From an uncultured Collinsella sp. (GTDB lineage Bacteria; Actinomycetota; Coriobacteriia; Coriobacteriales; Coriobacteriaceae), in contig UQIB01000008.1 of NCBI GenBank assembly GCA_900541015.1, positions 12,623 to 76,622 on the forward strand: a stretch of DNA of 64,000 nucleotides, given 5' to 3'. A model generated the notes under the pieces. It was not told the DNA's origin and ran no database searches. It saw nothing but the letters and a program-made list of their open reading frames with translations. Made by a program: the position numbers and the translations under genes. Positions 19,063 through 26,797 of this stretch are shown piece after piece. Position 1 is the first letter of the stretch; the number at the start of each line of letters is the position of its first letter.

Positions 19063-19800
19063 TTAGTCTTGCGCGTCGTTGACGGCAACTACGGTTAGCT
19101 GGGTTTCATCGACCGCAAACGATATGTCGAGCCCGGCGTAAGCCAAGTGATAAACGCGGTTTGGCTCGTGCTTGCTGCCTGCGCGGCGTGGATCTTGGCG
19201 AAGGACCTCGACCAAGCCGGGGAGCTTTGCGGGCGGGACCATATCCTGCAGCGCTTGCGGGAACTCGACGTTGAGCTCTTGCCACGGAGCATCCTCAATC
19301 CAGCCGCCCGTCGCATCCGGGTGACAGTCGGCAAATGGAATGTAGGGCTTAATGTCGTAGATGGGCGTGCCGTCGCGCAGGTCGGCCCCCAGCACATGGA
19401 TGATGGGCCCATCGTCGGTGAGCTCGACACGGTCGAGCTTGACGCAGGTGAGCCCGATGGGATTAGGGCGAAACGGACTGCGCGTGGCAAACACGCCCAC
19501 GCGCTCGGCTCCACCCAGACGCGGCGGGCGCACGGTTTTCGACCACTTGACGTTGGTGCCGGACCTGTCCTGCGACTTGGCATCGGCAGCTATGTCGTTT
19601 GCCGTGCCGCCGGGCGTTCCGTTTTCGAAGCGCCACAGCAGCCATAGATGAGAGAAGGAGTCCAGGCCCTCAACCGCCGCATTGGAGGCAAATTCCGGCT
19701 CAAAGACGATGCGTCCCTGCAGATGAGGCGCCAAAAAGCTGTTGCGCGGAATGCCGAACTTCTGCGGCAGGTCGGTATGTATGTGTGCAATAGGTTCCAT
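19063..19800 (-). CDS. trmO: tRNA (N6-threonylcarbamoyladenosine37-N6)-methyltransferase TrmO
   Basis: This 245-residue UPF0066/TsaA-family protein forms m6t6A37 in tRNA(Thr) using S-adenosylmethionine. Diagnostic stretches are PIAHIHTDLPQKFGIPRNS at residues 3-21, FSHLWLLWRF near 49, GVFATRSPFRPNPIGLT near 101 and LRDGTPIYDIKPYIPFAD near 138. The C-terminal ~80 residues form the additional TrmO domain. The start is placed at ATG 19800; an ATG three codons upstream is equally possible and neither has a strong ribosome-binding site. Confidence 0.93.
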   Translation of the reverse strand: MEPIAHIHTDLPQKFGIPRNSFLAPHLQGRIVFEPEFASNAAVEGLDSFSHLWLLWRFENGTPGGTANDIAADAKSQDRSGTNVKWSKTVRPPRLGGAERVGVFATRSPFRPNPIGLTCVKLDRVELTDDGPIIHVLGADLRDGTPIYDIKPYIPFADCHPDATGGWIEDAPWQELNVEFPQALQDMVPPAKLPGLVEVLRQDPRRAGSKHEPNRVYHLAYAGLDISFAVDETQLTVVAVNDAQD

Positions 19801-19941
19801 GCCGGTCATTGTACGGCATGGAGACGTGGGGCGTTGCGCGCAATTCTTCGCCGCGGTCTCCCGTCGTGCAACCAACGGTTGCTTGGAAGGGCGCCTGCCG
19901 CCGCGTATGCTTAAGCCATCAACCAGCAGAAAGGAGCCGCT

Positions 19942-20769
19942 ATGGCCTTTGCAGAAAAGCTCATTGCCATCCGTCGCGCCCATCACCTTACTCAGGAGCA
20001 GCTCGCCGCCAAGCTCTTCGTCACACGCCAAGCCGTCAGCCGCTGGGAGCGCGACGAGGTCACCCCGGGCATCGACATGATGAAGCTCATCGCCGCCGTA
20101 ACCGGCGAGCCACTGTCCCATCTGCTCGAAATGCCCGAGCACTATTGCCAGAGCTGCGGCATGATACTCACGCCCAACGACTGCGGCACCGATGCCACGG
20201 GCACCGCGACCGACCATTACTGCAAGTGGTGCTACGACCACGGCAAGTACACCTACGACACCACCATGGAGGCAATGATCGAGGATTGTGCCCCGCGTCT
20301 GGCACAAAACACCGGCATGTCACTCGACGAAGCCGTCTCGCTCATGGGCGCCGTCTTGCCGCAACTGGAACGCTGGCGCGCCGTGCAGGAAAACGAGGAG
20401 CGCTACGGCGCCGAAGCGCGGGCGCGCTATGGCGACGAGGCGATCGATGCAGCAAACGAAACGTTACTGGATATGGATCCTCAGACATGGAACGACATGA
20501 AGGAACTTGAACGCGCCATTTTGGGCCAGCTCTCGATTGCCATGGGCATTGGCGATGCGAATGGAAGCGAGGCTCGCAAGCTTGTCGCGATGCATCGTCG
20601 CTGGATTGCCCTCAACTGGGGATGCGAGCCCCAGAACGAAGCGTACCTGGGCCTCGCCAATGGTTATCTTGCCGATCAGCGCTTTGTTGACTACTACGAC
20701 AAGCCCTGCGGCACCGGAGCCGCGGCGTTTCTGGTCCAGGCCATCGAGTCGTCACTGGTCCGCGCATAG
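19942..20769 (+). CDS. XRE-family regulator with zinc ribbon and TipAS domain
   Basis: This 275-residue three-domain regulator has an HTH_XRE at residues 4-60 (LTQEQLAAKLFVTRQAVSRWE), a zinc ribbon around 70-110 with CQSCGM and CKWCYDHG, and an all-helical TipAS-like C-terminal domain from about 115. TipAS domains bind thiopeptide-type antibiotics in the founding MerR protein TipA. Here the DNA-binding part is XRE-like, an arrangement seen in other Firmicutes and Actinobacteria. The ligand is unknown. ATG 19942 follows AAAGGAG. The glutaredoxin gene follows after about 50 bases. Confidence 0.88.
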   Translation: MAFAEKLIAIRRAHHLTQEQLAAKLFVTRQAVSRWERDEVTPGIDMMKLIAAVTGEPLSHLLEMPEHYCQSCGMILTPNDCGTDATGTATDHYCKWCYDHGKYTYDTTMEAMIEDCAPRLAQNTGMSLDEAVSLMGAVLPQLERWRAVQENEERYGAEARARYGDEAIDAANETLLDMDPQTWNDMKELERAILGQLSIAMGIGDANGSEARKLVAMHRRWIALNWGCEPQNEAYLGLANGYLADQRFVDYYDKPCGTGAAAFLVQAIESSLVRA

Positions 20770-20820
20770 ACCGCGGCGGCTTTGGGTATTTCAATCAAAA
20801 CCGCAACCGATTGGAGACCT

Positions 20821-21066
20821 ATGACTACTGATCACGAGCTCGTGCTTTACGTTATGACCGGCTGCCCGTATTGCATAAAAGTCAAGCGATTCCTTGCCGA
20901 TAACGGTGTGACCATTCCCGAGCGCAATATCTCGACCGATACCGAAGCCGAGCAGACACTCATCGCCGTCGGCGGAAAGCGCCAGGTTCCCTGCCTGTTC
21001 ATCGACGGCAAGCCACTCTACGAGTCGAGCGACATCATCGCATGGGTACAGAAGAACCTGCTCTAG
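20821..21066 (+). CDS. Glutaredoxin-like protein
   Basis: This 81-residue thioredoxin-fold protein has the active-site motif CPYC at residues 15-18, RQVPCLFIDGK with the cis-Pro motif VP, and YESSDIIAWVQKNL at the end. It would catalyse thiol-disulfide exchange in the cytoplasm; since Coriobacteria generally lack classical glutathione use, the reductant may be another thiol or thioredoxin reductase (inference). ATG 20821 has GGAG upstream. The extra Cys in QVPCLF is unusual, as this site is often Thr or Gln. Confidence 0.9.
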   Translation: MTTDHELVLYVMTGCPYCIKVKRFLADNGVTIPERNISTDTEAEQTLIAVGGKRQVPCLFIDGKPLYESSDIIAWVQKNLL

Positions 21067-21108
21067 TACGCGCATCCCGTCCGTCCAAGGCCCCACCCCA
21101 TACGGCCT

Positions 21109-21184
21109 AAACATGTACGTCAGCATCCAAAATCGACATTTTTCGACATCTTTGGATGCTGGTGTACAGCTTTTGGGTAGTCAT
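21109..21184. repeat. Hairpin repeat HR, copy 1 (also terminator-like)
   Basis: The stem CAGCATCCAAA (21121-21131) with TTTGGATGCTG (21151-21161) is extended outward by TGTAC/GTACA and followed by a short T-run. It is nearly identical over about 75 bases to 22183-22260 and lies in the same orientation. It follows the glutaredoxin stop codon and could serve as its terminator. Confidence 0.85.
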
Positions 21185-21260
21185 GGACGCTCTTAGCCGG
21201 CTATTTGTTTGAGGCGACCTTTGGATTATGGCTGTTTGACGCCTCTGGAAAGGTTTCCGA

Positions 21261-21504
21261 GAGGGCTGTGGTCAAAAAAAGGCAAATATGAGTACTGCTA
21301 CCTGTTTAGTAGCAGCGATTTTGATCACTTCAGGAACTATTCAACGTTCCACTCGTCCGCAGACGACGTTATTTCTCCTCATATGTTCAATAAAAGTAGC
21401 TCCTAATGGGAACAAATCTCATCAGGAGCTACTATTTATAGCAAAGTAAATGCAACCATAATGGCAACAGTACTCATATTTGCCCTTTTTTGACCACGAC
21501 CCTC
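21261..21504. repeat. 244-bp element with 37-bp terminal inverted repeats
   Basis: Arms 21261-21297 and 21468-21504 match at 34 of 37 positions as an inverted repeat and share GGCAAATATGAGTACTG. Inside, AGTAGCTCCT (21395-21404) and AGGAGCTACT (21424-21433) form a second perfect hairpin. There is no credible coding sequence. The structure suggests a MITE or a structured RNA. Confidence 0.75.
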
Positions 21505-21600
21505 CAGAATAGTCGCTGAGAACGACACTAAATGACAAAATCCGGCACTTGGACGTTCTTATATGAGTAGCCATTGAAGGACACCTAACGACTACTCCCA

Positions 21601-21900
21601 TTCGCGACACACTGTGTCGCGAATTAAGCTGGTCTCACCACCGAAGACCAGTGAAAGCTCCTGGCCAGAATCTCGATAGTTTGTTAAAGTGCCCCCCTCT
21701 GCAAGTTCAATGAGCGCTCATGTTCCAAACTGAAAAATGAAGAAATATCGAAGCCATCGACGCTCATTTTCTATCGAAAAAAATAGTCAAAACAAGCTAA
21801 TTAGCTTGATAAGCTGCTTGTACTTTTGTCTACAAAACTGTATACAAAAAGAGATTCCGACAACCAGCGCTCGACATTATGCCAATCGATAGGAGGCGCT
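21601..21900. promoter_or_regulatory. AT-rich leader with palindromes upstream of the RHH gene
   Basis: A perfect palindrome TTCGCGACAC/GTGTCGCGAA (21601-21623) and the hairpin CTGGTCT/AGACCAG (21629-21651) are followed by an AT-rich stretch. That stretch contains AAGCTAATTAGCTT, TTTTGTCTACAAAA and TGTATACA, the last two close to the gene start. The short palindromes are candidate operators for the ribbon-helix-helix protein; no promoter is certain. Confidence 0.4.
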
Positions 21901-22167
21901 ATGGACGCTAAGCAACTCGAAAAGATGATCGGATTTGCCCCCGGAGAGTTGGAAAAGGCCGCGGAGGCATACGAAAAAGATGAGTGGCCGAAGGGTCGCA
22001 CCATCAAGCTGGGAAGACCGCCGATTTCTGACGAGCCAAGCGTTGTTTTATCCGCACGTGTGGGTGAATCGGTCCTTGAAGCCTTTGATGCAAAAGCAAA
22101 GCGCCATGGGCAAACACGCACGGAGCGACTCAGGGAGCTCATCACGCTTGATGCAATGATTGCCTAG
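21901..22167 (+). CDS. Ribbon-helix-helix protein (CopG/antitoxin-like)
   Basis: This 88-residue protein ends in a plausible ribbon-helix-helix fold: beta strand SVVLSARVGESVLEAF, then helix FDAKAKRHGQTRTERLRELI. An N-terminal helix region rich in Lys and Glu precedes it. RHH proteins bind operator DNA as dimers and often act as antitoxins. No toxin gene lies beside it, so it may be an orphan regulator or a relic. ATG 21901 has AGGAGG at 21891-21896; an in-frame upstream ATG at 21826 lacks one. Two copies of a hairpin repeat flank the whole segment. Confidence 0.75.
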   Translation: MDAKQLEKMIGFAPGELEKAAEAYEKDEWPKGRTIKLGRPPISDEPSVVLSARVGESVLEAFDAKAKRHGQTRTERLRELITLDAMIA

Positions 22168-22182
22168 TTACCCACCACACCC

Positions 22183-22260
22183 AAACATGTACGCCAGCAT
22201 CCAAAATCGACATTTTTCGACATCTTTGGATGCTGGCGTGCAGCTTTTTGTGGGTAGTCA
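22183..22260. repeat. Hairpin repeat HR, copy 2
   Basis: This is a second copy of the 21109 repeat in the same orientation: stem TGTACGCCAGCATCC pairing with GGATGCTGGCGTGCA, followed by CTTTTTG. Changes relative to copy 1 in the outer stem mostly preserve pairing. It lies just after the RHH gene. Confidence 0.85.
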
Positions 22261-22310
22261 TTGGGGACGTTCCTAAATGACTAGTCGTTAAAGAATGTCC
22301 CCAATGACTA
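22255..22310. terminator. Inverted pair of the TAGTCATTGGGGACGTTC repeat, terminator position
   Basis: TAGTCATTGGGGACGTTC (22255-22272) pairs with GAATGTCCCCAATGACTA (22293-22310), about 20 bases apart. It ends two bases before the Dus stop codon (minus strand) and follows the RHH gene (plus strand), the place expected of a bidirectional terminator. It is related to the tandem array at 10895-11044. Confidence 0.6.
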
Positions 22311-22311
22311 A

Positions 22312-23271
22312 CTAGCCGTGGAAGCGGGCTATGGGTGCAAGTGGCTGCTCGCGAAAGACGCGATCGACGGCGGCGCGGTATTCGTCGACCTTTTTAGTCT
22401 TGCGTACGAGCTTGTGAACGGTAGCGGGATCGGCGAAGGCGCATTTGGCGTAGAACCACCACTCCTTCATACGAAAGACCGCGTTGCCGCCAATCTCTTC
22501 TGCATAGGCCGCAAACAGCGTGTCGTGGAAACGCTGCAGCTCAGCATCCGTGGCAGCAGGACCGCCGTTGACCATACGAGCCAGAGCGGGGTTCGCGAGC
22601 AGGCCGCGCCCCAGCATCACATGGCGTGTGCCGGGATAGGCCTCCACCAGCGCATCCATGTCCTCTAAATCAAAAATGTCGCCGTTATAGGCGACCGGAA
22701 ACGGCGCACGCTCCAGCGTTTCGCCGTAAAACTCCTTACGCGGCGAGCCCGTATAGCGGTCCTTTTGCACGCGCGGGTGCACGATCAGCTCTGCCAACGG
22801 TATGCGGCAATACAGATCGAGCACGCGCTCGTATTCGTCGTCACTCTCCAACCCCAACCTGGTCTTGACCGATACCGGCAGCGGAGAGCGCTCACACACG
22901 TCACTCAAGAACACCTCAAGCTCGTCCAAGTTGCGCAAAAAGCCCGATCCCTTGCCCTTGGCGACAACCGTACCCGAGGGGCAGCCAAGGTTGAGATTGA
23001 CCTCGCGGTAGCCCATGTCGGCAAGCACCTGCGCCGCCCACACAAACTCGTCCGCGTTCTTGGACATCAGCTGAGGCACTACGTTGAGCCCCTGGTTGTT
23101 GGCAGGATCGATCTCCTTAAGCGCCTTGCCGCCAAAGCGGTTTCCCACCCGCGGCGGCGGCAAAAACGGCGTGTAATAACAATCGAGCGCGCCAAAGCAC
23201 TCCGCATGCACGCGACGGAACACATGCCCGGTAATCCCCTCCATGGGGGCCAACGATAGAATCATCAACAT
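22312..23271 (-). CDS. tRNA-dihydrouridine synthase
   Basis: This 319-residue FMN enzyme reduces uridine to dihydrouridine in the tRNA D-loop. Visible features are the N-terminal LAPMEGITGHVFRR, the catalytic Cys in NLGCPSGTVV near residue 95, KTRLGLESDDEYER near 137, IVHPRVQKDRYTG near 164 and NGDIFDLEDMD near 196 in the FMN phosphate region. The subgroup (DusA/B/C) cannot be assigned with certainty. ATG 23271 was kept; ATG 23265 two codons on is an alternative. Confidence 0.93.
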   Translation of the reverse strand: MLMILSLAPMEGITGHVFRRVHAECFGALDCYYTPFLPPPRVGNRFGGKALKEIDPANNQGLNVVPQLMSKNADEFVWAAQVLADMGYREVNLNLGCPSGTVVAKGKGSGFLRNLDELEVFLSDVCERSPLPVSVKTRLGLESDDEYERVLDLYCRIPLAELIVHPRVQKDRYTGSPRKEFYGETLERAPFPVAYNGDIFDLEDMDALVEAYPGTRHVMLGRGLLANPALARMVNGGPAATDAELQRFHDTLFAAYAEEIGGNAVFRMKEWWFYAKCAFADPATVHKLVRKTKKVDEYRAAVDRVFREQPLAPIARFHG

Positions 23272-23310
23272 CTACTCTCAGATCAATGCGGCAAAGGGGC
23301 TGCCCCTTCA

Positions 23311-24192
23311 TCACATACTATTCAAGCGGTTCAGAAACTCTTCGCAGGCGCGGGAACGCAGGCGATATTTTTTCCACACCAGATACGACGCAATGGTAAG
23401 CGGCGGCTCAAATGGGACAAAACGCAGGTCGCTACATTCATCTATCTGCAGCAAGCTTCCAACGCTAACCGCACACGCGGCGCCCGAACGCACCAGATGC
23501 GACGCGTTGCCGATAAGATCGAAATGCCCCACGATGTTGAGCTCGTCGACACTGAGGACGCCACTCGACCACGCTTCTAGGTCCAGCGCTCGATTCGTGG
23601 TGCGCGAACTCACCAGCAGCGGCATATTCGCCACGTCCGCAGGCGTCAGCACGTCCCGGCCACCCCATGAACCGCTCGCGGCGACAACGGCACCAACTCG
23701 ATCCGCCTCGGGCATGCGAATCCATTCGTATTTCTCGACGTTAACGGGTTCCAGCAACAACGCAAAGTCGAGCAGGCCACGCTCCAAGCGTTCCTCCACT
23801 GCATCGGCGTTACCGGTATAGAGCTCAATCGTCACTCCGGGATAAGCCCGACGCAGCTCTGTAAAAGCATCGAGCACCCTCCGCATCGATTTGGTTTCGC
23901 CGGCGCCAATGCGGATAACGCCCGCAATGCCGAGCTCCCGATCAGCCAACTCTTGCTCGGTCTGTTCCACCAGCAAGACGATCTCCTCGGCGCGCTGGCG
24001 CAGGCGCATGCCATCGCTCGTGAGCACGCACGATCGATTGGTGCGCTCGAACAGCTCCACACCCAGCTCGCGCTCAAGATCGGCAATCTGACGTGACAGC
24101 GTAGGCTGTGTCACGTGCAGCACATTTGCCGCTTCGGTCATGTTTTCCTCGCGGGCCACAGCAAGAAAATAACGCAGCGTTCGCAGCTCCAT
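23311..24192 (-). CDS. LysR-family transcriptional regulator
   Basis: This 293-residue LysR regulator has an N-terminal HTH (MELRTLRYFLAVAREENMT, then VTQPTLSRQIADLERELG) and a C-terminal substrate-binding regulatory domain from about residue 90. ATG 24192 has AAGGAG six bases upstream. It is divergent from the aldo/keto reductase gene with a 151-base gap, the usual arrangement for a LysR target, so it probably regulates that gene. The co-inducer is unknown. Confidence 0.93.
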   Translation of the reverse strand: MELRTLRYFLAVAREENMTEAANVLHVTQPTLSRQIADLERELGVELFERTNRSCVLTSDGMRLRQRAEEIVLLVEQTEQELADRELGIAGVIRIGAGETKSMRRVLDAFTELRRAYPGVTIELYTGNADAVEERLERGLLDFALLLEPVNVEKYEWIRMPEADRVGAVVAASGSWGGRDVLTPADVANMPLLVSSRTTNRALDLEAWSSGVLSVDELNIVGHFDLIGNASHLVRSGAACAVSVGSLLQIDECSDLRFVPFEPPLTIASYLVWKKYRLRSRACEEFLNRLNSM

Positions 24193-24343
24193 GCTTGCTC
24201 CTTCGTGCACAACGGAGAACCCCATTCGGTCCGTTTCGTTTCACATATGTATTCCGTATACCTAGCTAGTTGATATAGGCAATATACATTATCAACCTAT
24301 CAACGTACGCTATAGCCATCCCCTCAAGAACAAGGAGAACGGC
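24193..24343. promoter_or_regulatory. Divergent lysR/AKR control region
   Basis: The 151-base gap contains an AT-rich segment with ATATAGGCAATATACAT (24274-24290), a dyad of the T-N11-A kind bound by LysR regulators. AAGGAG precedes the AKR ATG at 24344. Assignment of the operator is by position and pattern only. Confidence 0.4.
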
Positions 24344-25369
24344 ATGCAGTACACAACCCTTGGCCATTCCGGCATCAAAGTGTCTAAACTCTGCCTGGGA
24401 GGCATGAGCTTTGGCGAACCCAGCCCCGACTTTCATCAGTGGACCATCGGACCCGACGACACACGCGCCGTCATCAAACGCGCACTCGACACCGGAATCA
24501 ACTTTATCGATACCGCGAACTGCTACAGCTTTGGCACGAGCGAATAGTACATAGGCGCCGCCCTGCGCAATCTGGGTATCGCTCGCGAGAGCGTCGTGCT
24601 AGCCAGCAAGGTTCACTTCAACGAAGGCGGCCTTTCCGCCGACGCCATCAAACGCGAGATCGAAGGCTCGCTCAAGCGCTTGGGCACCGATTACCTAGAC
24701 CTCTACATCATCCACCGCTTTGATTACGACGTTCCCATGGAAGAGACCATGGAGGCGCTCAACGACTTGGTGCGCGAGGGCAAGGTTCGCGCACTCGGCG
24801 CCAGCGCCATGTATGCCTATCAGCTGCACAACCTGCAGATCGTCGCACGCGACCATGGATGGACGCCCTTTACGAGCATGCAGTGCCACTACAATCTGCT
24901 GTACCGAGAGGACGAGCGGGAGATGATTCCGGTGTGCCGCCAGTTCGACATGGCCCTTACGCCATACAGCCCCATGGCGTCGGGACACCTCTGCCGCCCC
25001 ACATGGGAAAGCTCGAGCATGCGTGGCACCACCGACATGACCATGGCCAGCAAGTATGACCATGACCGTGCCATCGACATGCCCATCGTTGAGCGCGTGG
25101 CCAAGGTTGCCGCCGATCACGACGTGCCGATGCCGCAGATTGCGCTGGCATGGCACTGGGCGCGTGGCGTCGAGGCGCCCATCGTGGGTTGCTCCAAGCC
25201 CGAGCGCGTCGATGACGCCGTGGCCGCGCTCGACATAACGCTCTCCCCCGCCGAGATTGACTTCCTCGAAGAGCCCTATCAACCGCACACGCTCGTTGGT
25301 CCCAAAGCCCGTCCCGGCGAAAAGCCGCTTGCCGGTAGCACCAAAGCCAAAGTCAAAACCACAAAGTGA
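24344..25369 (+). pseudogene. Aldo/keto reductase interrupted by one in-frame TAG
   Basis: The frame encodes a 341-residue aldo/keto reductase if codon 68 (TAG, 24545-24547) is read through. Before it: YTTLGHSGIKVSKLCLGGMSFG and DTANCYSFGTSE, with the catalytic Asp and Tyr. After it in the same frame: YIGAALRNLG, ASKVHFNEGG with the catalytic Lys, YIIHRFDYD with the His and the C-terminal NADPH-binding part. SEEYIG is expected at the break, so GAG to TAG is a single base change. It is either a recent nonsense mutation, an amber readthrough case or a sequencing error. A downstream start at 24596 would lack the active-site Tyr. Confidence 0.88.
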
Positions 25370-25373
25370 CGAC

Positions 25374-25640
25374 ATGGACGACAACATCATCGATGGCCTA
25401 CACGATGCCGGCTGCAGCGAAGAGCTTATCGAGCTGTACGGCTCGGCCGCCAGCGACTGCGCGCGCATTTGCCTGCTAAAACGACATCGCCGCGAGTTGC
25501 TCGATGATATTCACTCGGGGCAGCAGAAGCTCGAACGCCTTGACTATCTTATCTACCGGCTACGTAACGCATCAACCGAATGCAGGACAAACCGCACGGC
25601 ATCGCGGTCAAGAGAAAGCGCCAAATGCACCTCAGCATAA
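25374..25640 (+). CDS. Small protein of unknown function
   Basis: This is an 88-residue frame starting ATG 25374, four bases after the AKR stop. The first 60 residues look real: an acidic start MDDNIIDGLHDAGCSEEL, a central segment with Cys residues (CARICLLKRHRRELLDDI) and a heptad-like helix QQKLERLDYLIYRLR. The last 25 residues are low in hydrophobics. No family is recognised. It lies between the AKR and flavodoxin genes and is probably co-transcribed with both; a redox link is only positional. Confidence 0.6.
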   Translation: MDDNIIDGLHDAGCSEELIELYGSAASDCARICLLKRHRRELLDDIHSGQQKLERLDYLIYRLRNASTECRTNRTASRSRESAKCTSA

Positions 25641-25671
25641 GGTCCAAACCACAGCAACGAAAGGAACTCCA

Positions 25672-26145
25672 TTGGCTAAGACACTTGTAACATATTTCAG
25701 CGCAACGGGTACCACAAAGAACGTTGCCACTCGCTTGGCTCGCGTGGCGGACGGAGATCTGTTCGCCATTGTGCCTGCCAATCCATACACAAGCGCCGAC
25801 CTCGACTGGCGCGACAAACAGAGCCGCAGCACACTCGAGGCAGCCGACCCCTCCTGCCGTCCTGCCATAACCTCCAGGGTCGAGTGTATCGAAGACTACG
25901 ACACCATCTTTTTGGGATTTCCCATCTGGTGGTACGTGGCACCGGCGATTGTCAACACATTCCTCGAGTCTTACGACCTGACAGGCAAAACAATCGTCCT
26001 GTTTGCCACCTCGGGCGGGAGCGGAATGGGCAAGACGGCGTCGATCCTTAGAGCAAGCGCTCCGGGCGCAAAGATCGTTGACGGCGGCGTCCTCAACAAC
26101 GTAAGCGACACCGAACTCGAGAAGCTCGCGGCAAGGTACCTCTAA
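25672..26145 (+). CDS. Flavodoxin
   Basis: This 157-residue flavodoxin has the FMN phosphate loop TYFSATGTTKNVA at residues 7-19, PIWWYVAPAIVNTFLESYDL near 84 with aromatic FMN-stacking residues, and FATSGGSGMGKT near 111. It carries electrons as an FMN protein in the cytoplasm. The start is TTG at 25672, supported by GAAAGGAA seven bases upstream and by exact alignment with the flavodoxin N-terminus; the long open frame upstream overlaps another reading frame. It may form an operon with the preceding small protein and AKR. Confidence 0.9.
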   Translation: MAKTLVTYFSATGTTKNVATRLARVADGDLFAIVPANPYTSADLDWRDKQSRSTLEAADPSCRPAITSRVECIEDYDTIFLGFPIWWYVAPAIVNTFLESYDLTGKTIVLFATSGGSGMGKTASILRASAPGAKIVDGGVLNNVSDTELEKLAARYL

Positions 26146-26390
26146 CGCGGCAAAGACCGACAAATCGACGGGAAAATGCCATGGAAAAATGAAGCCCACG
26201 AGAACGGCATCACCGCCAACGGTTGATTTAGTCATGTGACCTTCGACTGCCTCGGCAAGGATGCGAGCAACGGACAGCTCGAGCCTATGGACGACGAGCG
26301 GCACGGTGCCTCGGGGATCCAAGTCGACAATCCACCCAAAACAGAGGTGGCCACCCGGCACCAACCGCCTCTCCAACCGTCCCAGCAAAA

Positions 26391-26573
26391 CGAGGTGAAT
26401 GGTTTTTCGAGAAGTGAACGAGTAAAATTGGACCCCCGAAGCATCGACACTTTTGGAAGGCCAATTCCTGCGGTTTTATCACTCAAATCCTGCGGTTTTA
26501 GCGTCGAAAAACGTGGGTGCTTCGCGGGTTCAAATTAGGTCGTTCACTTCTCGGGAAACCATTCACCTTCGAT
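26391..26573. repeat. Palindromic element PE, copy 2 (~183 bp)
   Basis: The ends GAGGTGAATGG and CCATTCACCTTCG are inverted. Inner arms contain GAGAAGTGAACGAG on the left and CGTTCACTTCTCGG on the right, followed by GACCCCCGAAGCATCGACAC against an imperfect complement. The loop holds two direct copies of ATTCCTGCGGTTTTA/AATCCTGCGGTTTTA. It has the same layout as copies at 6360 and 27974. The 26146-26390 stretch before it shows no gene. Confidence 0.85.
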
Positions 26574-26592
26574 TTGCCGATGCCCACAAACA

Positions 26593-26626
26593 GCAAAGGG
26601 GGCCGCCCCATGGCGGCCCCCTTTGC
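26593..26626. terminator. Perfect 15-bp hairpin
   Basis: GCAAAGGGGGCCGCC (26593-26607) and GGCGGCCCCCTTTGC (26612-26626) pair fully with a four-base loop. It lies between PE copy 2 and the membrane-protein gene. It has the look of a terminator, but no T-tract follows and the gene it would serve is unclear. Confidence 0.55.
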
Positions 26627-26797
26627 TCGTTATTCGTCCCTCGGCAGCGGCTTCATGCTCCAAAAGACGACGTTCGCGATCAAACGATCACCAACAGCAT
26701 GCTGTTAACCGCTATGCCTGAACAACAGACACCCTCCACTCATCTATACTCAAGAGCGTGTGCGCATCGCCCAAAATCGATGAGAGTCGAGGCCCCC

